The notes: generated from the letters alone by a model not told the origin. 64,000 nt of DNA from Nitrospirota bacterium (GCA_021820445.1 JAKADN010000001.1:100575-164574); one strand, 5' to 3'; positions 19,701 to 30,005 are shown, counted from the first letter of the stretch. Program-made: numbers and translations.

Positions 19701-21494
19701 ATGAGTGTCTACGAAACGCAGGGATTCCGCCTCGACAACTCGGGACGGCGGGTCGTGGTCGATCCCGTGACACGGATCGAAGGCCATCTGAGGTGCGAGG
19801 TCAACATCGACCACGACAACGTGATCCGGAACGCGGTCAGCTCGGGAACGATGTGGCGAGGGATCGAGACGATCCTCAGGGGGAGGGATCCCCGGGACGC
19901 CTGGGCCTTCACCCAGCGCATCTGCGGGGTCTGCACGGGGGTCCATGCCCTGGTCTCGGTGCGGACGGTGGAGGATGCCCTGGGGATCCGGATCCCCGAA
20001 AACGCGAACATCATCCGGAACCTCATGCACGCCACCCTCTTTGCCCAGGACCACCTGGTCCACTTCTACCATCTCCACGCCATGGACTGGGTGGATGTTC
20101 CGGATGCGCTCAAGGCTGACCCCCGCGAGACATCCGCGATCGCCCAGAAGATTTCACGCTGGCCGAATTCTTCCCCGGGATACTTCAGGGACGTCCAGAA
20201 CCGGCTCAAAAAGTTTGTCGAGTCGGGTCAGCTGGGTCCCTTCGCCAACGGGTACTGGGGCAATGCGTCCTACCGGCTCCCGTCGGCGGTCAACCTTCTG
20301 GCGGTGACGCACTATCTCGAGGCGCTCGATTTCCAGAAGGATATCGTCAAGATCCAGACCATCTTCGGGGGAAAGAACCCCCATCCCAACTGGCTGGTGG
20401 GAGGGGTTCCCTGCGCGATCAACATCGACGGGGACCTTGCGTCCGGAGCGCCCATCAATATGGAGCGGCTGAACTTCGTCTCCGGGATCATCGACCGGAC
20501 GATCGCCTTCATTGACCAGGTCTACATTCCGGATCTCGTCGCCATCGCCTCCTACTACAAGAACTGGCTCTACGGGGCCGGCTTGTCGGGGCAGAATGTC
20601 CTGGCTTACGGAGAGTTTCCCGACCGGGCCAACAATGACAGTCCCGACAACCTCCTCCTTCCCCGCGGGGCCATTGTGAACGGGGATCTCTCCACCGTTC
20701 ATCCCGTCGATCTCCGCAACCCCGAAGAGGTGAAGGAGTACGTCGTCCATTCCTGGTATCGCTATCCCGACGAGACGAAGGGACTTCATCCCTGGGATGG
20801 AATCACCGATCCGCACTATGTCCTGGGGAAAAGGGCGAAAGGGACGCCCACGGACATCCAGGAGCTCGACGAAGAGGGAAAGTATTCCTTCATCAAGGCT
20901 CCCCGCTGGAATGGCCACGCCATGGAGGTCGGCCCCCTGGCCCGCTGGATCGTCGGCTACGCGCTTAAAAAACCGGAGTTCAAGGAGCCTGTCGACAATC
21001 TGCTCGGGACGCTCGGCCTCCCGGTTTCGGCCCTCTTTTCCACCCTGGGGAGAACGGCGGCCCGGGGTCTCGAGGCCTCCTGGGCCGCCCACAAGATGCG
21101 GTATTTCCACGACCGGCTCATGGCCAACATCCGGGCCGGGGACACGTCGACCGCCAACACCGAAAAATGGGAGCCGTCCACATGGCCCCGGGAGTGCAAG
21201 GGGGTGGGGTCCGGCGAAGCGCCAAGGGGCGCTCTCGCCCACTGGCTCAGGATCCGGGACGAAAAGATCGAGAACTACCAGGCGGTGGTTCCGACGACAT
21301 GGAATGCGTCTCCCCGCGACCCGAAGGGTCAGATCGGGGCCTACGAGGCGGCCCTCCTGAACACCCCGCTCTCGAATCCGAAGCAGCCGCTGGAGATCCT
21401 GCGGACCCTGCACAGCTTCGATCCCTGCCTGGCCTGTTCGACCCACATCATGGGCCCGGCCGGCGAACCTCTTCACAGCGTCAAAGTCTGCTGA
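19701..21494 (+). CDS. hyaB: NiFe hydrogenase large subunit
   Basis: [12 protein letters not shown] and DPCLACSTH followed by a 15-residue C-terminal extension. Confidence 0.98.
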   Translation: MSVYETQGFRLDNSGRRVVVDPVTRIEGHLRCEVNIDHDNVIRNAVSSGTMWRGIETILRGRDPRDAWAFTQRICGVCTGVHALVSVRTVEDALGIRIPENANIIRNLMHATLFAQDHLVHFYHLHAMDWVDVPDALKADPRETSAIAQKISRWPNSSPGYFRDVQNRLKKFVESGQLGPFANGYWGNASYRLPSAVNLLAVTHYLEALDFQKDIVKIQTIFGGKNPHPNWLVGGVPCAINIDGDLASGAPINMERLNFVSGIIDRTIAFIDQVYIPDLVAIASYYKNWLYGAGLSGQNVLAYGEFPDRANNDSPDNLLLPRGAIVNGDLSTVHPVDLRNPEEVKEYVVHSWYRYPDETKGLHPWDGITDPHYVLGKRAKGTPTDIQELDEEGKYSFIKAPRWNGHAMEVGPLARWIVGYALKKPEFKEPVDNLLGTLGLPVSALFSTLGRTAARGLEASWAAHKMRYFHDRLMANIRAGDTSTANTEKWEPSTWPRECKGVGSGEAPRGALAHWLRIRDEKIENYQAVVPTTWNASPRDPKGQIGAYEAALLNTPLSNPKQPLEILRTLHSFDPCLACSTHIMGPAGEPLHSVKVC

Positions 21495-21512
21495 GGCAGA
21501 CGGGAGGGATCC

Positions 21513-22217
21513 ATGGGACGACACGAACGCGAGGGGTTCCGGACGGCCCCCGAGGACGAACAGGGCGTTTTCTACGTCTATGAGGCCCCCGTGCGCCTCT
21601 GGCACTGGATCAACGCCGGCTCTGTCGTCGCCCTGGCGGTGACCGGCCTCTTGATCGCCCATCCCTTCCCGAGCCTCATGGGAGAGGCCAGCCACCACTT
21701 CCTGATGGGGGATGTCCGCTTTGTTCATTTCGTGGCCGCGTGGCTTTTCGGGGGGGGATTTCTGATCCGGCTCCTCTGGGCCCTCGAGGGAAACGCCTAT
21801 TCCCGGGAGCTGTTTCATCTGCCCCTGAAAGACCGCTCCTGGTGGGGTTCGCTTGGCTACGAGGCCCGTTGGAATCTCTTTCTCGAGGAGCGCGCCCGAA
21901 AGTATTACGGCCACAACCCCATGGCCCAGTTGGCCATGTTTTTCTTCTTTGTCCTGGGCAGCCTGCTCATGATCCTCACCGGGGGAGCCCTCTATGCCGA
22001 AGGCCTTGGAGACGGCTCCTGGGCCGACCGCCTTTTCGGATGGGTCACGCCCCTCGTCGGTCAGCCCCAGGATCTTCGGACGCTCCACCATCTGGGAATG
22101 TGGCTCATCCTCGTCTTCGTGGCGGGTCACATCTACATGGCTGTTCGCGAGGATATCGTGGGGCGGCAGACTTCGGTCGGGACGATGATCAGCGGCTTCA
22201 GGATCTTCCGGAAGTAG
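21513..22217 (+). CDS. hyaC: NiFe hydrogenase b-type cytochrome subunit
   Basis: RLWHWINAGSVVALAVTGLLI and TLHHLGMWLILVFVAGHIYMAV; position after large subunit. Confidence 0.93.
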   Translation: MGRHEREGFRTAPEDEQGVFYVYEAPVRLWHWINAGSVVALAVTGLLIAHPFPSLMGEASHHFLMGDVRFVHFVAAWLFGGGFLIRLLWALEGNAYSRELFHLPLKDRSWWGSLGYEARWNLFLEERARKYYGHNPMAQLAMFFFFVLGSLLMILTGGALYAEGLGDGSWADRLFGWVTPLVGQPQDLRTLHHLGMWLILVFVAGHIYMAVREDIVGRQTSVGTMISGFRIFRK

Positions 22218-22228
22218 CGGAGGAAAGG

Positions 22229-22789
22229 GTGGAGGACAATATCCTGTCCGGGCGACGGATCCTTGTTCTTGGGATCGGAAACCTCCTTTGGGCCGACGAA
22301 GGGTTCGGGGTTCGCGCGGTGGAAGCCTTCGGCCGGGCCTACGAATATCCCAACTCCGTCCTCCTCATGGATGGCGGGACCCAGGGGCTCCTCTTGATGC
22401 CCCATATCCAGGAGGCCACCCATCTGCTGATCTTCGACGCCGTCGACTTCGGACAGCCTCCCGGGACGATGGTCACGAGAAGAAACGAGGAGGTTCCGGC
22501 CTACCTCCACTCCGGAAAGATGAGTCTTCACCAGACGGGATTCCAGGAGGTTCTGGTATTGTGCGATCTTTTGGGAAGTCGTCCTCCGGAGATGGCCCTC
22601 ATCGGCCTCCAGCCCTTGGACTGGGATACCTTCGGGGGGGATCTGACTACCCTGGCAAGGGAAAGCATCCCGACAGCCCTTGAGTCTGCGGTATCGGTCC
22701 TTCGGGAGTGGGGCGTCGAACCTCGGCTCCGCCGGGAGGGGGCCTGCGGGGAATTTCTATTTCCACGGGCCCTTCAGTCCTCCGTTTAG
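22229..22789 (+). CDS. hyaD: Hydrogenase maturation endopeptidase HyaD/HupD type
   Basis: LVLGIGNLLWADEGFGVRAVEAF and VLLMDGGTQGLLLMPHI; GTG start. Confidence 0.92.
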   Translation: MEDNILSGRRILVLGIGNLLWADEGFGVRAVEAFGRAYEYPNSVLLMDGGTQGLLLMPHIQEATHLLIFDAVDFGQPPGTMVTRRNEEVPAYLHSGKMSLHQTGFQEVLVLCDLLGSRPPEMALIGLQPLDWDTFGGDLTTLARESIPTALESAVSVLREWGVEPRLRREGACGEFLFPRALQSSV

Positions 22790-22806
22790 AAGAAAAGGAT
22801 CAGGCC

Positions 22807-23103
22807 GTGTGTCTGGGAATCCCCATGCGTGTGATCTCCCCCTCTTCCGAGTTTTTACTCCAGGCGACCTGCGAGGGCCGCGGGGAGAAGAGGATCGTCA
22901 ATCTCGCCCTCGTCGGTCCCCAGAGCGAGGGAAGCTTTGTCCTTGTCTTTTCCGGCCACGCACAGCGGGTCCTGGACCGAGAGGAGGCCCTTCAGATCGA
23001 CCTGGCACTTGATGCCCTTGAGGCGGCCCTCTCGGGGGAGACGGATTTCGACCGATTTTTTCCGGAACTTCCCTCCGCCTCCGGCCGGAAAGATCAAGAA
23101 TGA
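22807..23103 (+). CDS. HypC/HupF-family hydrogenase assembly chaperone
   Basis: N-terminus (M)CLGIPMRVI typical of HypC/HupF; GTG start. Confidence 0.82.
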   Translation: MCLGIPMRVISPSSEFLLQATCEGRGEKRIVNLALVGPQSEGSFVLVFSGHAQRVLDREEALQIDLALDALEAALSGETDFDRFFPELPSASGRKDQE

Positions 23104-23906
23104 CCGCCCGGCCTCCGGAGGAACGGCCGGAAGGGGAACCGGTCACCCGCACCCTGTTCTCGGCTCTCGAAAGAGTGGGCGCCGCTCTCGAACGGGCATT
23201 GGCGTCCCCTGCTCTTCCGCAGCGTCCCGAATTGGGGGATCTGACCCCCGGCGAACGCCGGAGGCTCGTCACCCTCCTGGGGGAGGGTGAGATCTCCGGA
23301 TCGGTCCAAGCTTCTCCTGGGGAAGACGGAGTGGCTCTTTATGTTCGGGAATCGTTCCACCCGGGGATCTGGATGATGGGGGTGAAACCTGAGAAGGACG
23401 AGGGGGTGGTTCTGTCCCATATCGAGGTCGGCCGGGCTCCCGGAATCCTGGTTCAGAGACCGGAGCCCTCCCCGTTCCTCGAATCGGGGGGTCTCGCCTC
23501 CGATGATCCGATCGCGGACCAGCTTCGGCCGGAGCTCATGAACGCCCTGCCTCTTATGATGGAAGCGGCCCAACATCTTGCGGAATACTCTCCGGACAAG
23601 AAGAACCACCGGATCTTTCTCAACAAGCTTCCTCTTTCGGAAGGGGACGCAAAATGGATCGACCGTGTCTGCGCGGGGGGGCGCATCGCCCTGGCGTCAA
23701 AGGGATATGGGGACTGTCGTGTGGTGTCGACCGGTTTTTCAGGGCTGTGGCGGGTCCTCTACAGTAATCCCGAGGGAATCCCTCTTCTCGATGCCCTTTG
23801 CGTCGCGGACATTCCCGACGAGATTGCCGCCGCCCCGGAAGACCTCTCCCAGTCCCTCGCGGACTATCGCGAGTTCCTGGAATGGGTCGCCCGGGACCTG
23901 TCGTGA
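23100..23906 (+). CDS. hyaF: HupH/HyaF-type hydrogenase expression/formation protein
   Basis: LLGEGEISGSVQA, ESFHPGIWMMGV, VLYSNPEGIPLLDALCVADIPDEIAAAPED. Confidence 0.85.
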   Translation: MTARPPEERPEGEPVTRTLFSALERVGAALERALASPALPQRPELGDLTPGERRRLVTLLGEGEISGSVQASPGEDGVALYVRESFHPGIWMMGVKPEKDEGVVLSHIEVGRAPGILVQRPEPSPFLESGGLASDDPIADQLRPELMNALPLMMEAAQHLAEYSPDKKNHRIFLNKLPLSEGDAKWIDRVCAGGRIALASKGYGDCRVVSTGFSGLWRVLYSNPEGIPLLDALCVADIPDEIAAAPEDLSQSLADYREFLEWVARDLS

Positions 23907-25069
23907 AGGAGTCGGAGCCAGGACCGGGGGAATGCCTCCGAGCCATTCTGGACCCGGAGGAGGGGACGGATTCTCCAATGCGTCTGACCCTTTTCCCGAG
24001 GGATCTGTCCCATCAGCGGCTTCTCGAAGGGGTGGAGGAAGGGGAGGCCCTGCGCCGCCTCCGGAGTCTGTTCCATCTTTGCGGAAAGGCCCAGGAGCGA
24101 CTTGCTTTTCAAGCCCTCCGGGCCGCCCGGGGGAAGCCGCTCGAGGAGCCCTTTCAAGAGGGGGAGATCCTTCGGGAAAGCCTTTTCGAAAGCCTGCGCT
24201 CTCTCCTCCTGCCGATAAACGGCGAGGCGATCCTCCCTTTTACCGAAAAGGAAGCGTGGAGACATCTTCGGGATCTTGGAAGAAAGGACCGTCATTCGAC
24301 GGAGAGCAGTTTTTTTACGGGATTTCGGACCCTTCTCGAAGGCGTCGTGCTGGGCGAGAGCGTCTTCCGGTTCCTGGCCCGTGGAACGGCCGGGGATTGG
24401 GACGACTGGCTCCGGGACAGGCGTATGCTCTCACCGGTCGTCCGGAAGGCGGCTCTTCTGGCTCCCGAAGGGGAGGGGGCCATTCCCTTTCTCCCGGAGC
24501 TCTCCCTTCAGGATGCAGGTTGCCTGGAGCAGCTGGCCCGCGCCATGGACGACCGGGAATTCCTGTCATGGCCCCACCTGGAAGGGGAGGGGCGGGAGAC
24601 CGGTCCTCTGGCCCGCGAAAGAGAGCATCCTATGGTGTGGGATCTCTGGATGTCCGGACGCTCCCTGTCGGCCCGTTTGGCCGCCCGCCTGGTCGAGCTT
24701 GCCCGCTGGTCGAAGGGGGAGAAGGACGGTGGGGGAGATAAAGCCAGGCTGGCGGAGATCCGTTCACGCTCACAGGGTGACGGGGTCGGTATCGCCTGGG
24801 GAGAGACCTCCCGGGGACTTTTGGTTCATCGGTGGACCCTAAGGGAAGGGCGGGTGAGGGGCGTCCGGATCCTGGCTCCCACGGAGTGGACCTTTTCTCC
24901 GGAAGGGGGCGCCTTCGCCTCCTGGTGTTCCGCCCTGTCCCGAAAGAGGAGCTCCGGAAGGGGCCTTCGGGCGCTCGTTGCGGATTCTCTCTGGGTCTTC
25001 GACCCCTGCGCCCCGGTTGTGGTAAGGGAGCGTGCTCTCACCGGGGGAATGGACGGTCGGGATGCATGA
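23903..25069 (+). CDS. HupK-like hydrogenase assembly protein (large-subunit-related)
   Basis: LCGKAQERLAFQAL and SRGLLVHRWTLREGRVRGVRILAPTEWTFSPEG, terminal FDPCAPVVV; gene order after hyaF; GTG overlaps stop of hyaF. Confidence 0.75.
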   Translation: MKESEPGPGECLRAILDPEEGTDSPMRLTLFPRDLSHQRLLEGVEEGEALRRLRSLFHLCGKAQERLAFQALRAARGKPLEEPFQEGEILRESLFESLRSLLLPINGEAILPFTEKEAWRHLRDLGRKDRHSTESSFFTGFRTLLEGVVLGESVFRFLARGTAGDWDDWLRDRRMLSPVVRKAALLAPEGEGAIPFLPELSLQDAGCLEQLARAMDDREFLSWPHLEGEGRETGPLAREREHPMVWDLWMSGRSLSARLAARLVELARWSKGEKDGGGDKARLAEIRSRSQGDGVGIAWGETSRGLLVHRWTLREGRVRGVRILAPTEWTFSPEGGAFASWCSALSRKRSSGRGLRALVADSLWVFDPCAPVVVRERALTGGMDGRDA

Positions 25070-25442
25070 ACTCTCTCTGGTGATGAGTCTCCTGGAACTC
25101 TGCGAGGACGAGGCATCCCGGGGAGGATTTGAACGGATCGATCGGATTGTCCTGGAGGTGGGGGCGCTTTCGGGGGTCTCGGTTCCCGCCCTGACCTTCA
25201 GCTTCGAATCTGCCGTCCTGGGAACGGTCTCGGAATTTGCCGAACTCGAGATCCGGGAGATTCCCGGAACCGGGTGGTGCTTTCACTGCGAAAAGACAGT
25301 GTCTCTGCAAGACCCCTTGCGGAGCTGTCCCGGATGCGGGGGCTCCGGGGTTCTTCCCACGGGAGGGATGGAGTTCCGTCTTTGCGAGCTGATCGTGCGC
25401 GACGACCGGTCCGGGAAAATACCGGAAAAAGGAGGGGATTAA
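25062..25442 (+). CDS. hypA: Hydrogenase nickel incorporation protein HypA
   Basis: MHELSLVMSLLELCEDEA, CFHCEKTV...CPGCGGSG zinc site. Confidence 0.95.
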   Translation: MHELSLVMSLLELCEDEASRGGFERIDRIVLEVGALSGVSVPALTFSFESAVLGTVSEFAELEIREIPGTGWCFHCEKTVSLQDPLRSCPGCGGSGVLPTGGMEFRLCELIVRDDRSGKIPEKGGD

Positions 25443-26254
25443 TGTGCGTGGAATGCGGGTGCGGGTCTCAGGGGGAGGGCAAAATGGGGGGGCGGGTTCT
25501 TCCCCATCACCATCACGATGAAGGCGATCATTCGGTGTCTCATGAGTCCCATGGGCAGGAGGAGGGCGGAGGGTCTCACCGGAGAATTTCGGTCGAACAG
25601 GACATCCTGGGGAAAAACAACCGCATCGCCCAGGGCAACCGTGATTTTTTCACGGCGAACGGCCTCCTCGTCCTGAATCTTCTCTCGAGTCCGGGATCAG
25701 GAAAGACCACCCTTCTCGAGAGGACGATCGGAGCTTTGGGGAACAAGGTCCCCCTGGCGGTCATCGAAGGAGACCAGGAGACGAGCCGGGATGCGGACCG
25801 GATTCGCCGTTTGGGAGTGCCTGCCGTCCAGATCAACACCGGAGCCGGCTGCCACCTCGATGCCCACCAGGTGGCCCATGCGGTGGGCGAGCTCGCTCTT
25901 GTCCCCGGGATGATCCTGGTCATCGAGAATGTCGGGAATCTGGTCTGTCCGGCGCTCTTCGACCTCGGAGAGACCGCCCGGGTTGTCCTTTTCTCGGTGA
26001 CGGAAGGGGAAGACAAGCCTCTCAAGTATCCCCGGATCTTTCGCGACGCCGACCTGACCCTTCTCACCAAGGCGGATCTTCTTCCCCATCTGGATTTCGA
26101 GGTCGAACGGGCGGAAAACGCCCTCCGCTCCGTCAATCCCCGGGGAGAAATCCTCTCCCTCTCCTCCCGGACGGGGGAGGGGATGGAAGGGTGGTTGTCC
26201 TGGCTTTCTGTACGGCGGACAGGGGTCGGGACAGTTCCGGATCTCCCGGCCTGA
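25442..26254 (+). CDS. hypB: Hydrogenase nickel incorporation GTPase HypB
   Basis: MCVECGCG N-terminus, His-rich segment, NLLSSPGSGKTTLLERT P-loop, IEGDQETSRDADRI. Confidence 0.97.
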   Translation: MCVECGCGSQGEGKMGGRVLPHHHHDEGDHSVSHESHGQEEGGGSHRRISVEQDILGKNNRIAQGNRDFFTANGLLVLNLLSSPGSGKTTLLERTIGALGNKVPLAVIEGDQETSRDADRIRRLGVPAVQINTGAGCHLDAHQVAHAVGELALVPGMILVIENVGNLVCPALFDLGETARVVLFSVTEGEDKPLKYPRIFRDADLTLLTKADLLPHLDFEVERAENALRSVNPRGEILSLSSRTGEGMEGWLSWLSVRRTGVGTVPDLPA

Positions 26255-26267
26255 AGCGGAGACAATC

Positions 26268-28634
26268 GTGAAGACCTCTCCCTCTGGAGCGGAAGCTCCG
26301 GAATCCCTTGAAGGTCCCGCCGAGATCGCCCGAATCTCCCTTGCGATTTCTGGACGGGTCCAGGGGGTGGGTTTTCGCCCCTTCGTCGTCCGGCTTGCCC
26401 GGGGACTCTCCCTCACGGGATCGGTGGCGAATGTTCCGGAGGGGGTTTTGCTGGAGATCCAGGGACACCGGACCTGGCTTGGACGGTTCCTGGAGGCGCT
26501 TGCATCGGAGCTCCCCCCCGGGGCCCGGATCGACAGTCTCCGCCGAGAAGAGCAACCGGTCAGAAGGAATGAAAGATCTTTTGTTCTCCGGAGCTCCCGG
26601 AGAGGGAATCGAGGAGAGGAGCGGGATCTCTCGTCCCTCCGTCCGGACTCGGCCGTCTGCTCCGACTGCCTTCGGGAACTCTTCGATCCGGGCAATCGTC
26701 GCTTCCGTTATCCGCTGATTTCCTGCACCGTGTGCGGCCCCCGGTATTCGATCGCCCTTGGGACCCCCTTCGACCGGTGCCGCACCACCCTCCGCCGTTT
26801 TCCCCTCTGTTCAAAGTGCCGGAGAGAATATGGGGATCCGTTCGACCGGCGTTTTCACGCCCAGACCATCGGATGCCCGGACTGCGGCCCGAAAACCTGG
26901 TTTCTGGAGGGAGACGGCGGGGGAAAAATGGAGGACGGCTGCCTTGAGGAGGCGGCGCACCGCCTCCGTGAGGGGGGGGTCCTGGCGCTCAAGGGGCTCG
27001 GGGGGGTTCATCTGGCCTGCGATGCCGGAAGCCGGGAGGGGATTGCCCGGATCCGGGAGCTCAAGGGCCGTCCGGAAAAGCCCCTGGCCGTGATGGCGGG
27101 ATCGCTCGCCGCCGCGGGGGAGCTTGCCCGGATATCACCGGAAGCCCGTCGGCTGCTTCTTTCCCCGGAGAATCCGATCGTCCTGCTTCCCGTCAGGCGA
27201 AACGCGCCGGTCCTCCGGGAGAGCCTCGCACCCGGTCTCGACAGAATCGGACTTTTTCTTCCCTCCACCCCGATCCATCATCTTCTCTTCGGGGAGACGG
27301 GACGCTCCCTTCCGCCTCTCGTCATGACCAGCGCCAATCCGGAAGGAGAGCCGATCGCAGCATCCCTTGCCGAGGTTCTGGGATATTTCCGGGGCCGAGT
27401 GGACGGCCTTCTCGTCCACGGCCGCCCGATCCGGGAACGCCAGGACGACAGCCTGGCCGTTCCGGAGCGGGAGGGACCCATCCTGCTTCGCCGGTCCCGG
27501 GGATGGGTCCCCGCCTCCTTTTCGATCCTCCGGGGAGGAAGTCTGCCGTCTGAGCCGGTCGTCCTGGCCCTGGGAGGCCACCAGAAGACCGCTCCCTGCC
27601 GGATCCGGAAGGGGAGGGCCCTGGTCCTCCCCCATATGGGGGACCTCGACACGTTAGAGAGCCGGGACCTTTTCCGGAAGACCCTGGAACGATTCGTCGA
27701 GCGGGACGGGGGACCTCCGACCCATCTGGCCTGCGATCTCCATCCGGATTTTCCCTCCACCCGGATGGCCTTCGACCTGGGGGAGGCGTGGGGGATTCCG
27801 GTGGTGCCGGTCCAGCATCACCATGCCCATGTGGCCTCGGTGATGGCTGACAGGAGCGTCTGTGGTCCCGTCCTGGGGCTCGCGCTGGACGGATTTGGCC
27901 TGGGGCCGGACGGGAGCTTCTGGGGAGGGGAGCTTCTGCGGGTGGATCGATCCGGCTCGATGCGTCTGGGCCATTTTGCCCCCCTTCCCGTTCCGGGCGG
28001 GGCCCGGGCCTTCCGGGAGCCCTGGCGCATGGGTGTGGCCGCCCTCCAGGCATTGGGGCGTGGGGATGAGGTCCTCCGTCGATTCCGGAACCCTCTCGCC
28101 GGAGAAATCCTGGCGGTTCTTGAAGGAGGCCGTTCCGGGCTCATCCCGCAGACATCGAGCGCCGGACGCCTCTTCGATGCGGTCTACGCCCTTCTCGGTG
28201 GACGTGAACACCTCTCGTATGAGGGGCAGGGGGCGATGGAGCTCGAGTCCTGGGCCCGGAAGGGACGCACGGACCCCGGCGAGAGGCTCGGTCGGTTCCA
28301 CCGGATCAAGTCGGGCATCCTGGATTTCCGTCCCCTCCTCTCCCGGCTTGCCGGTGAACCTTCCCGGGAGAGGGGCGCCCGCCTTTTTCACGAGGCCCTT
28401 GCGACAGGCCTCTCGGAATGGGTTCAGGACGGGAGGGCGCGGACGGGCCTCTCGACCGTTCTCCTGTCTGGAGGGGTCTTCCAGAACCGGCTGCTGGCCG
28501 GATTGTTCCGTCGGCGGCTCGAGGGAACCGGCCTCGCACTCCTCGAGCCGGCAAGGGTTCCGGCGAACGACGGGGGGCTGGCTCTGGGTCAGGCCTTTGC
28601 CGTGTGGGCCTCCGAGATGAGTCCTTCAATTTAG
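26268..28634 (+). CDS. hypF: Carbamoyltransferase HypF
   Basis: Acylphosphatase domain GRVQGVGFRPFVVRLA, two zinc fingers (CSDC...CTVC; CSKC...CPDC), VQHHHAHVASVMA. Confidence 0.97.
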   Translation: MKTSPSGAEAPESLEGPAEIARISLAISGRVQGVGFRPFVVRLARGLSLTGSVANVPEGVLLEIQGHRTWLGRFLEALASELPPGARIDSLRREEQPVRRNERSFVLRSSRRGNRGEERDLSSLRPDSAVCSDCLRELFDPGNRRFRYPLISCTVCGPRYSIALGTPFDRCRTTLRRFPLCSKCRREYGDPFDRRFHAQTIGCPDCGPKTWFLEGDGGGKMEDGCLEEAAHRLREGGVLALKGLGGVHLACDAGSREGIARIRELKGRPEKPLAVMAGSLAAAGELARISPEARRLLLSPENPIVLLPVRRNAPVLRESLAPGLDRIGLFLPSTPIHHLLFGETGRSLPPLVMTSANPEGEPIAASLAEVLGYFRGRVDGLLVHGRPIRERQDDSLAVPEREGPILLRRSRGWVPASFSILRGGSLPSEPVVLALGGHQKTAPCRIRKGRALVLPHMGDLDTLESRDLFRKTLERFVERDGGPPTHLACDLHPDFPSTRMAFDLGEAWGIPVVPVQHHHAHVASVMADRSVCGPVLGLALDGFGLGPDGSFWGGELLRVDRSGSMRLGHFAPLPVPGGARAFREPWRMGVAALQALGRGDEVLRRFRNPLAGEILAVLEGGRSGLIPQTSSAGRLFDAVYALLGGREHLSYEGQGAMELESWARKGRTDPGERLGRFHRIKSGILDFRPLLSRLAGEPSRERGARLFHEALATGLSEWVQDGRARTGLSTVLLSGGVFQNRLLAGLFRRRLEGTGLALLEPARVPANDGGLALGQAFAVWASEMSPSI

Positions 28635-28653
28635 AAAAAGAGGAGAACGACCG

Positions 28654-28884
28654 ATGTGTCTTGCCGTTCCGGCACTGGTGGAGGAGGTTCTCGAGGATTC
28701 GCGAGCCCGGGTGCGCTTGGGGGGCGTTTCCCAGGAAATTTCGACCGTCCTGATTGAAGAGCTCCGGAAGGGGGACTATGTGATCGTCCACGTCGGCTTC
28801 GCCCTGGGCCGGCTCGACCGCGAAGAGGCGCAGAAGACCCTGAATCTTATCCGGGAAGCCGCCGGTTCAGAAGGAGGAGACTGA
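28654..28884 (+). CDS. hypC: Hydrogenase assembly chaperone HypC
   Basis: MCLAVPALVEEV...GDYVIVHVGFALGRLDREEA. Confidence 0.95.
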   Translation: MCLAVPALVEEVLEDSRARVRLGGVSQEISTVLIEELRKGDYVIVHVGFALGRLDREEAQKTLNLIREAAGSEGGD

Positions 28885-30005
28885 TGTCCGATCTCCGGTA
28901 TATCGAAGCCTTCCGCGATCCGCTCCTGGGGCGATCCCTGCTGGATGCACTGGCCCTTGCGGCGGGTCGCCTGCCCCGGTCTCCGGTCCGGATCATGGAG
29001 TTCTGCGGGGGCCACACCCACGCCTTCCACCGCTTCGGCCTTCTCGAACTTCTCCCCCCGGAAATCCGCATGGTCCACGGTCCGGGGTGCCCTGTCTGCG
29101 TCCTTCCGAAGGGGCGCATCGACACGGCCATCGAACTCGCTCTCGACAAAAGGGCGATGCTCGCGGTCTATGGAGATGTTCTCCGGGTCCCGGGCTCCCA
29201 CGGAACAACCCTCATGAAGTCCCGGGCCCGTGGGGCGGATGTCCGGACCGTCGTTTCGGCCATGGAGGCCCTGACTCTGGCGGAAACCTTCCCAGACAGG
29301 GAAATCGTCTTCTTTGCCATCGGGTTCGAGACGACCACTCCTCCCACCGCGGCCGTGATCCTCGAAGCCCGCCGGAGAAATCTCCGGAACTTCTCCGTTT
29401 TCGCGAACCACGTACTGACGCCTCCCGCCATGGAAGCCATTCTCTCCGGGACCACGCTCGACGGCGTCATCGGCCCCTCCCACGTCAGTACGGTCATCGG
29501 CACCCGGGCCTACGACTTTGTCTCCCGGACCCACAAGATTCCTCTGGTGGTGGCCGGCTTCGAGCCCCTGGACATTCTGCTGGCCCTCCGGATGCTCTTG
29601 TCCCAGATTGCGGAGGGGCGGGCGGAAGTGGAGAACGAATACGCGCGCGCGGTTGTTCCGGAAGGGAATCCCCGTTCGCTCGCGCTGATCGAAAGGGTGT
29701 TCGAAAGGGCGTCCTTCTTCGAGTGGCGGGGGCTTGGAGCCTTGCCCCGGAGCGGACTGGCGATCCGGGAGGAGTTCGGATTCTTCGATGCCCAACGCCG
29801 GTTCTCTGTCGAGGTCAGTCCTGTCTCCGACCCGGGGATCTGCGAATGCGGAGAGATTCTGAAGGGAGCCAAGGGCCCCCGGGATTGCCGGATATTCGGG
29901 ACCCTCTGCACTCCCGACACGCCGGTCGGGGCCTGCATGGTCAGCGCCGAAGGGGCCTGTGCGGCGGTTTTTCACTATGGGGACCGGGAAGGGGCCGTCT
30001 CTTGA
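28884..30005 (+). CDS. hypD: Hydrogenase formation protein HypD
   Basis: MEFCGGHTHAF, HGPGCPVCVLP, GFETTTPPTAA. Confidence 0.97.
   Translation: MSDLRYIEAFRDPLLGRSLLDALALAAGRLPRSPVRIMEFCGGHTHAFHRFGLLELLPPEIRMVHGPGCPVCVLPKGRIDTAIELALDKRAMLAVYGDVLRVPGSHGTTLMKSRARGADVRTVVSAMEALTLAETFPDREIVFFAIGFETTTPPTAAVILEARRRNLRNFSVFANHVLTPPAMEAILSGTTLDGVIGPSHVSTVIGTRAYDFVSRTHKIPLVVAGFEPLDILLALRMLLSQIAEGRAEVENEYARAVVPEGNPRSLALIERVFERASFFEWRGLGALPRSGLAIREEFGFFDAQRRFSVEVSPVSDPGICECGEILKGAKGPRDCRIFGTLCTPDTPVGACMVSAEGACAAVFHYGDREGAVS

Noticed and set aside
18749-20119. 456-aa + strand ORF spanning the small and large hydrogenase subunits in another frame
   Set aside because: Frame-shifted shadow of hyaA/hyaB; no independent motif
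20154-22130. 658-aa minus-strand ORF antisense to hydrogenase large subunit and cytochrome b
   Set aside because: Low-complexity antisense translation; + strand genes carry diagnostic motifs
29087-30001. Long N-terminal extension of the hypE ORF into hypD
   Set aside because: Region translates hypD out of frame; HypE starts at TTG 30002
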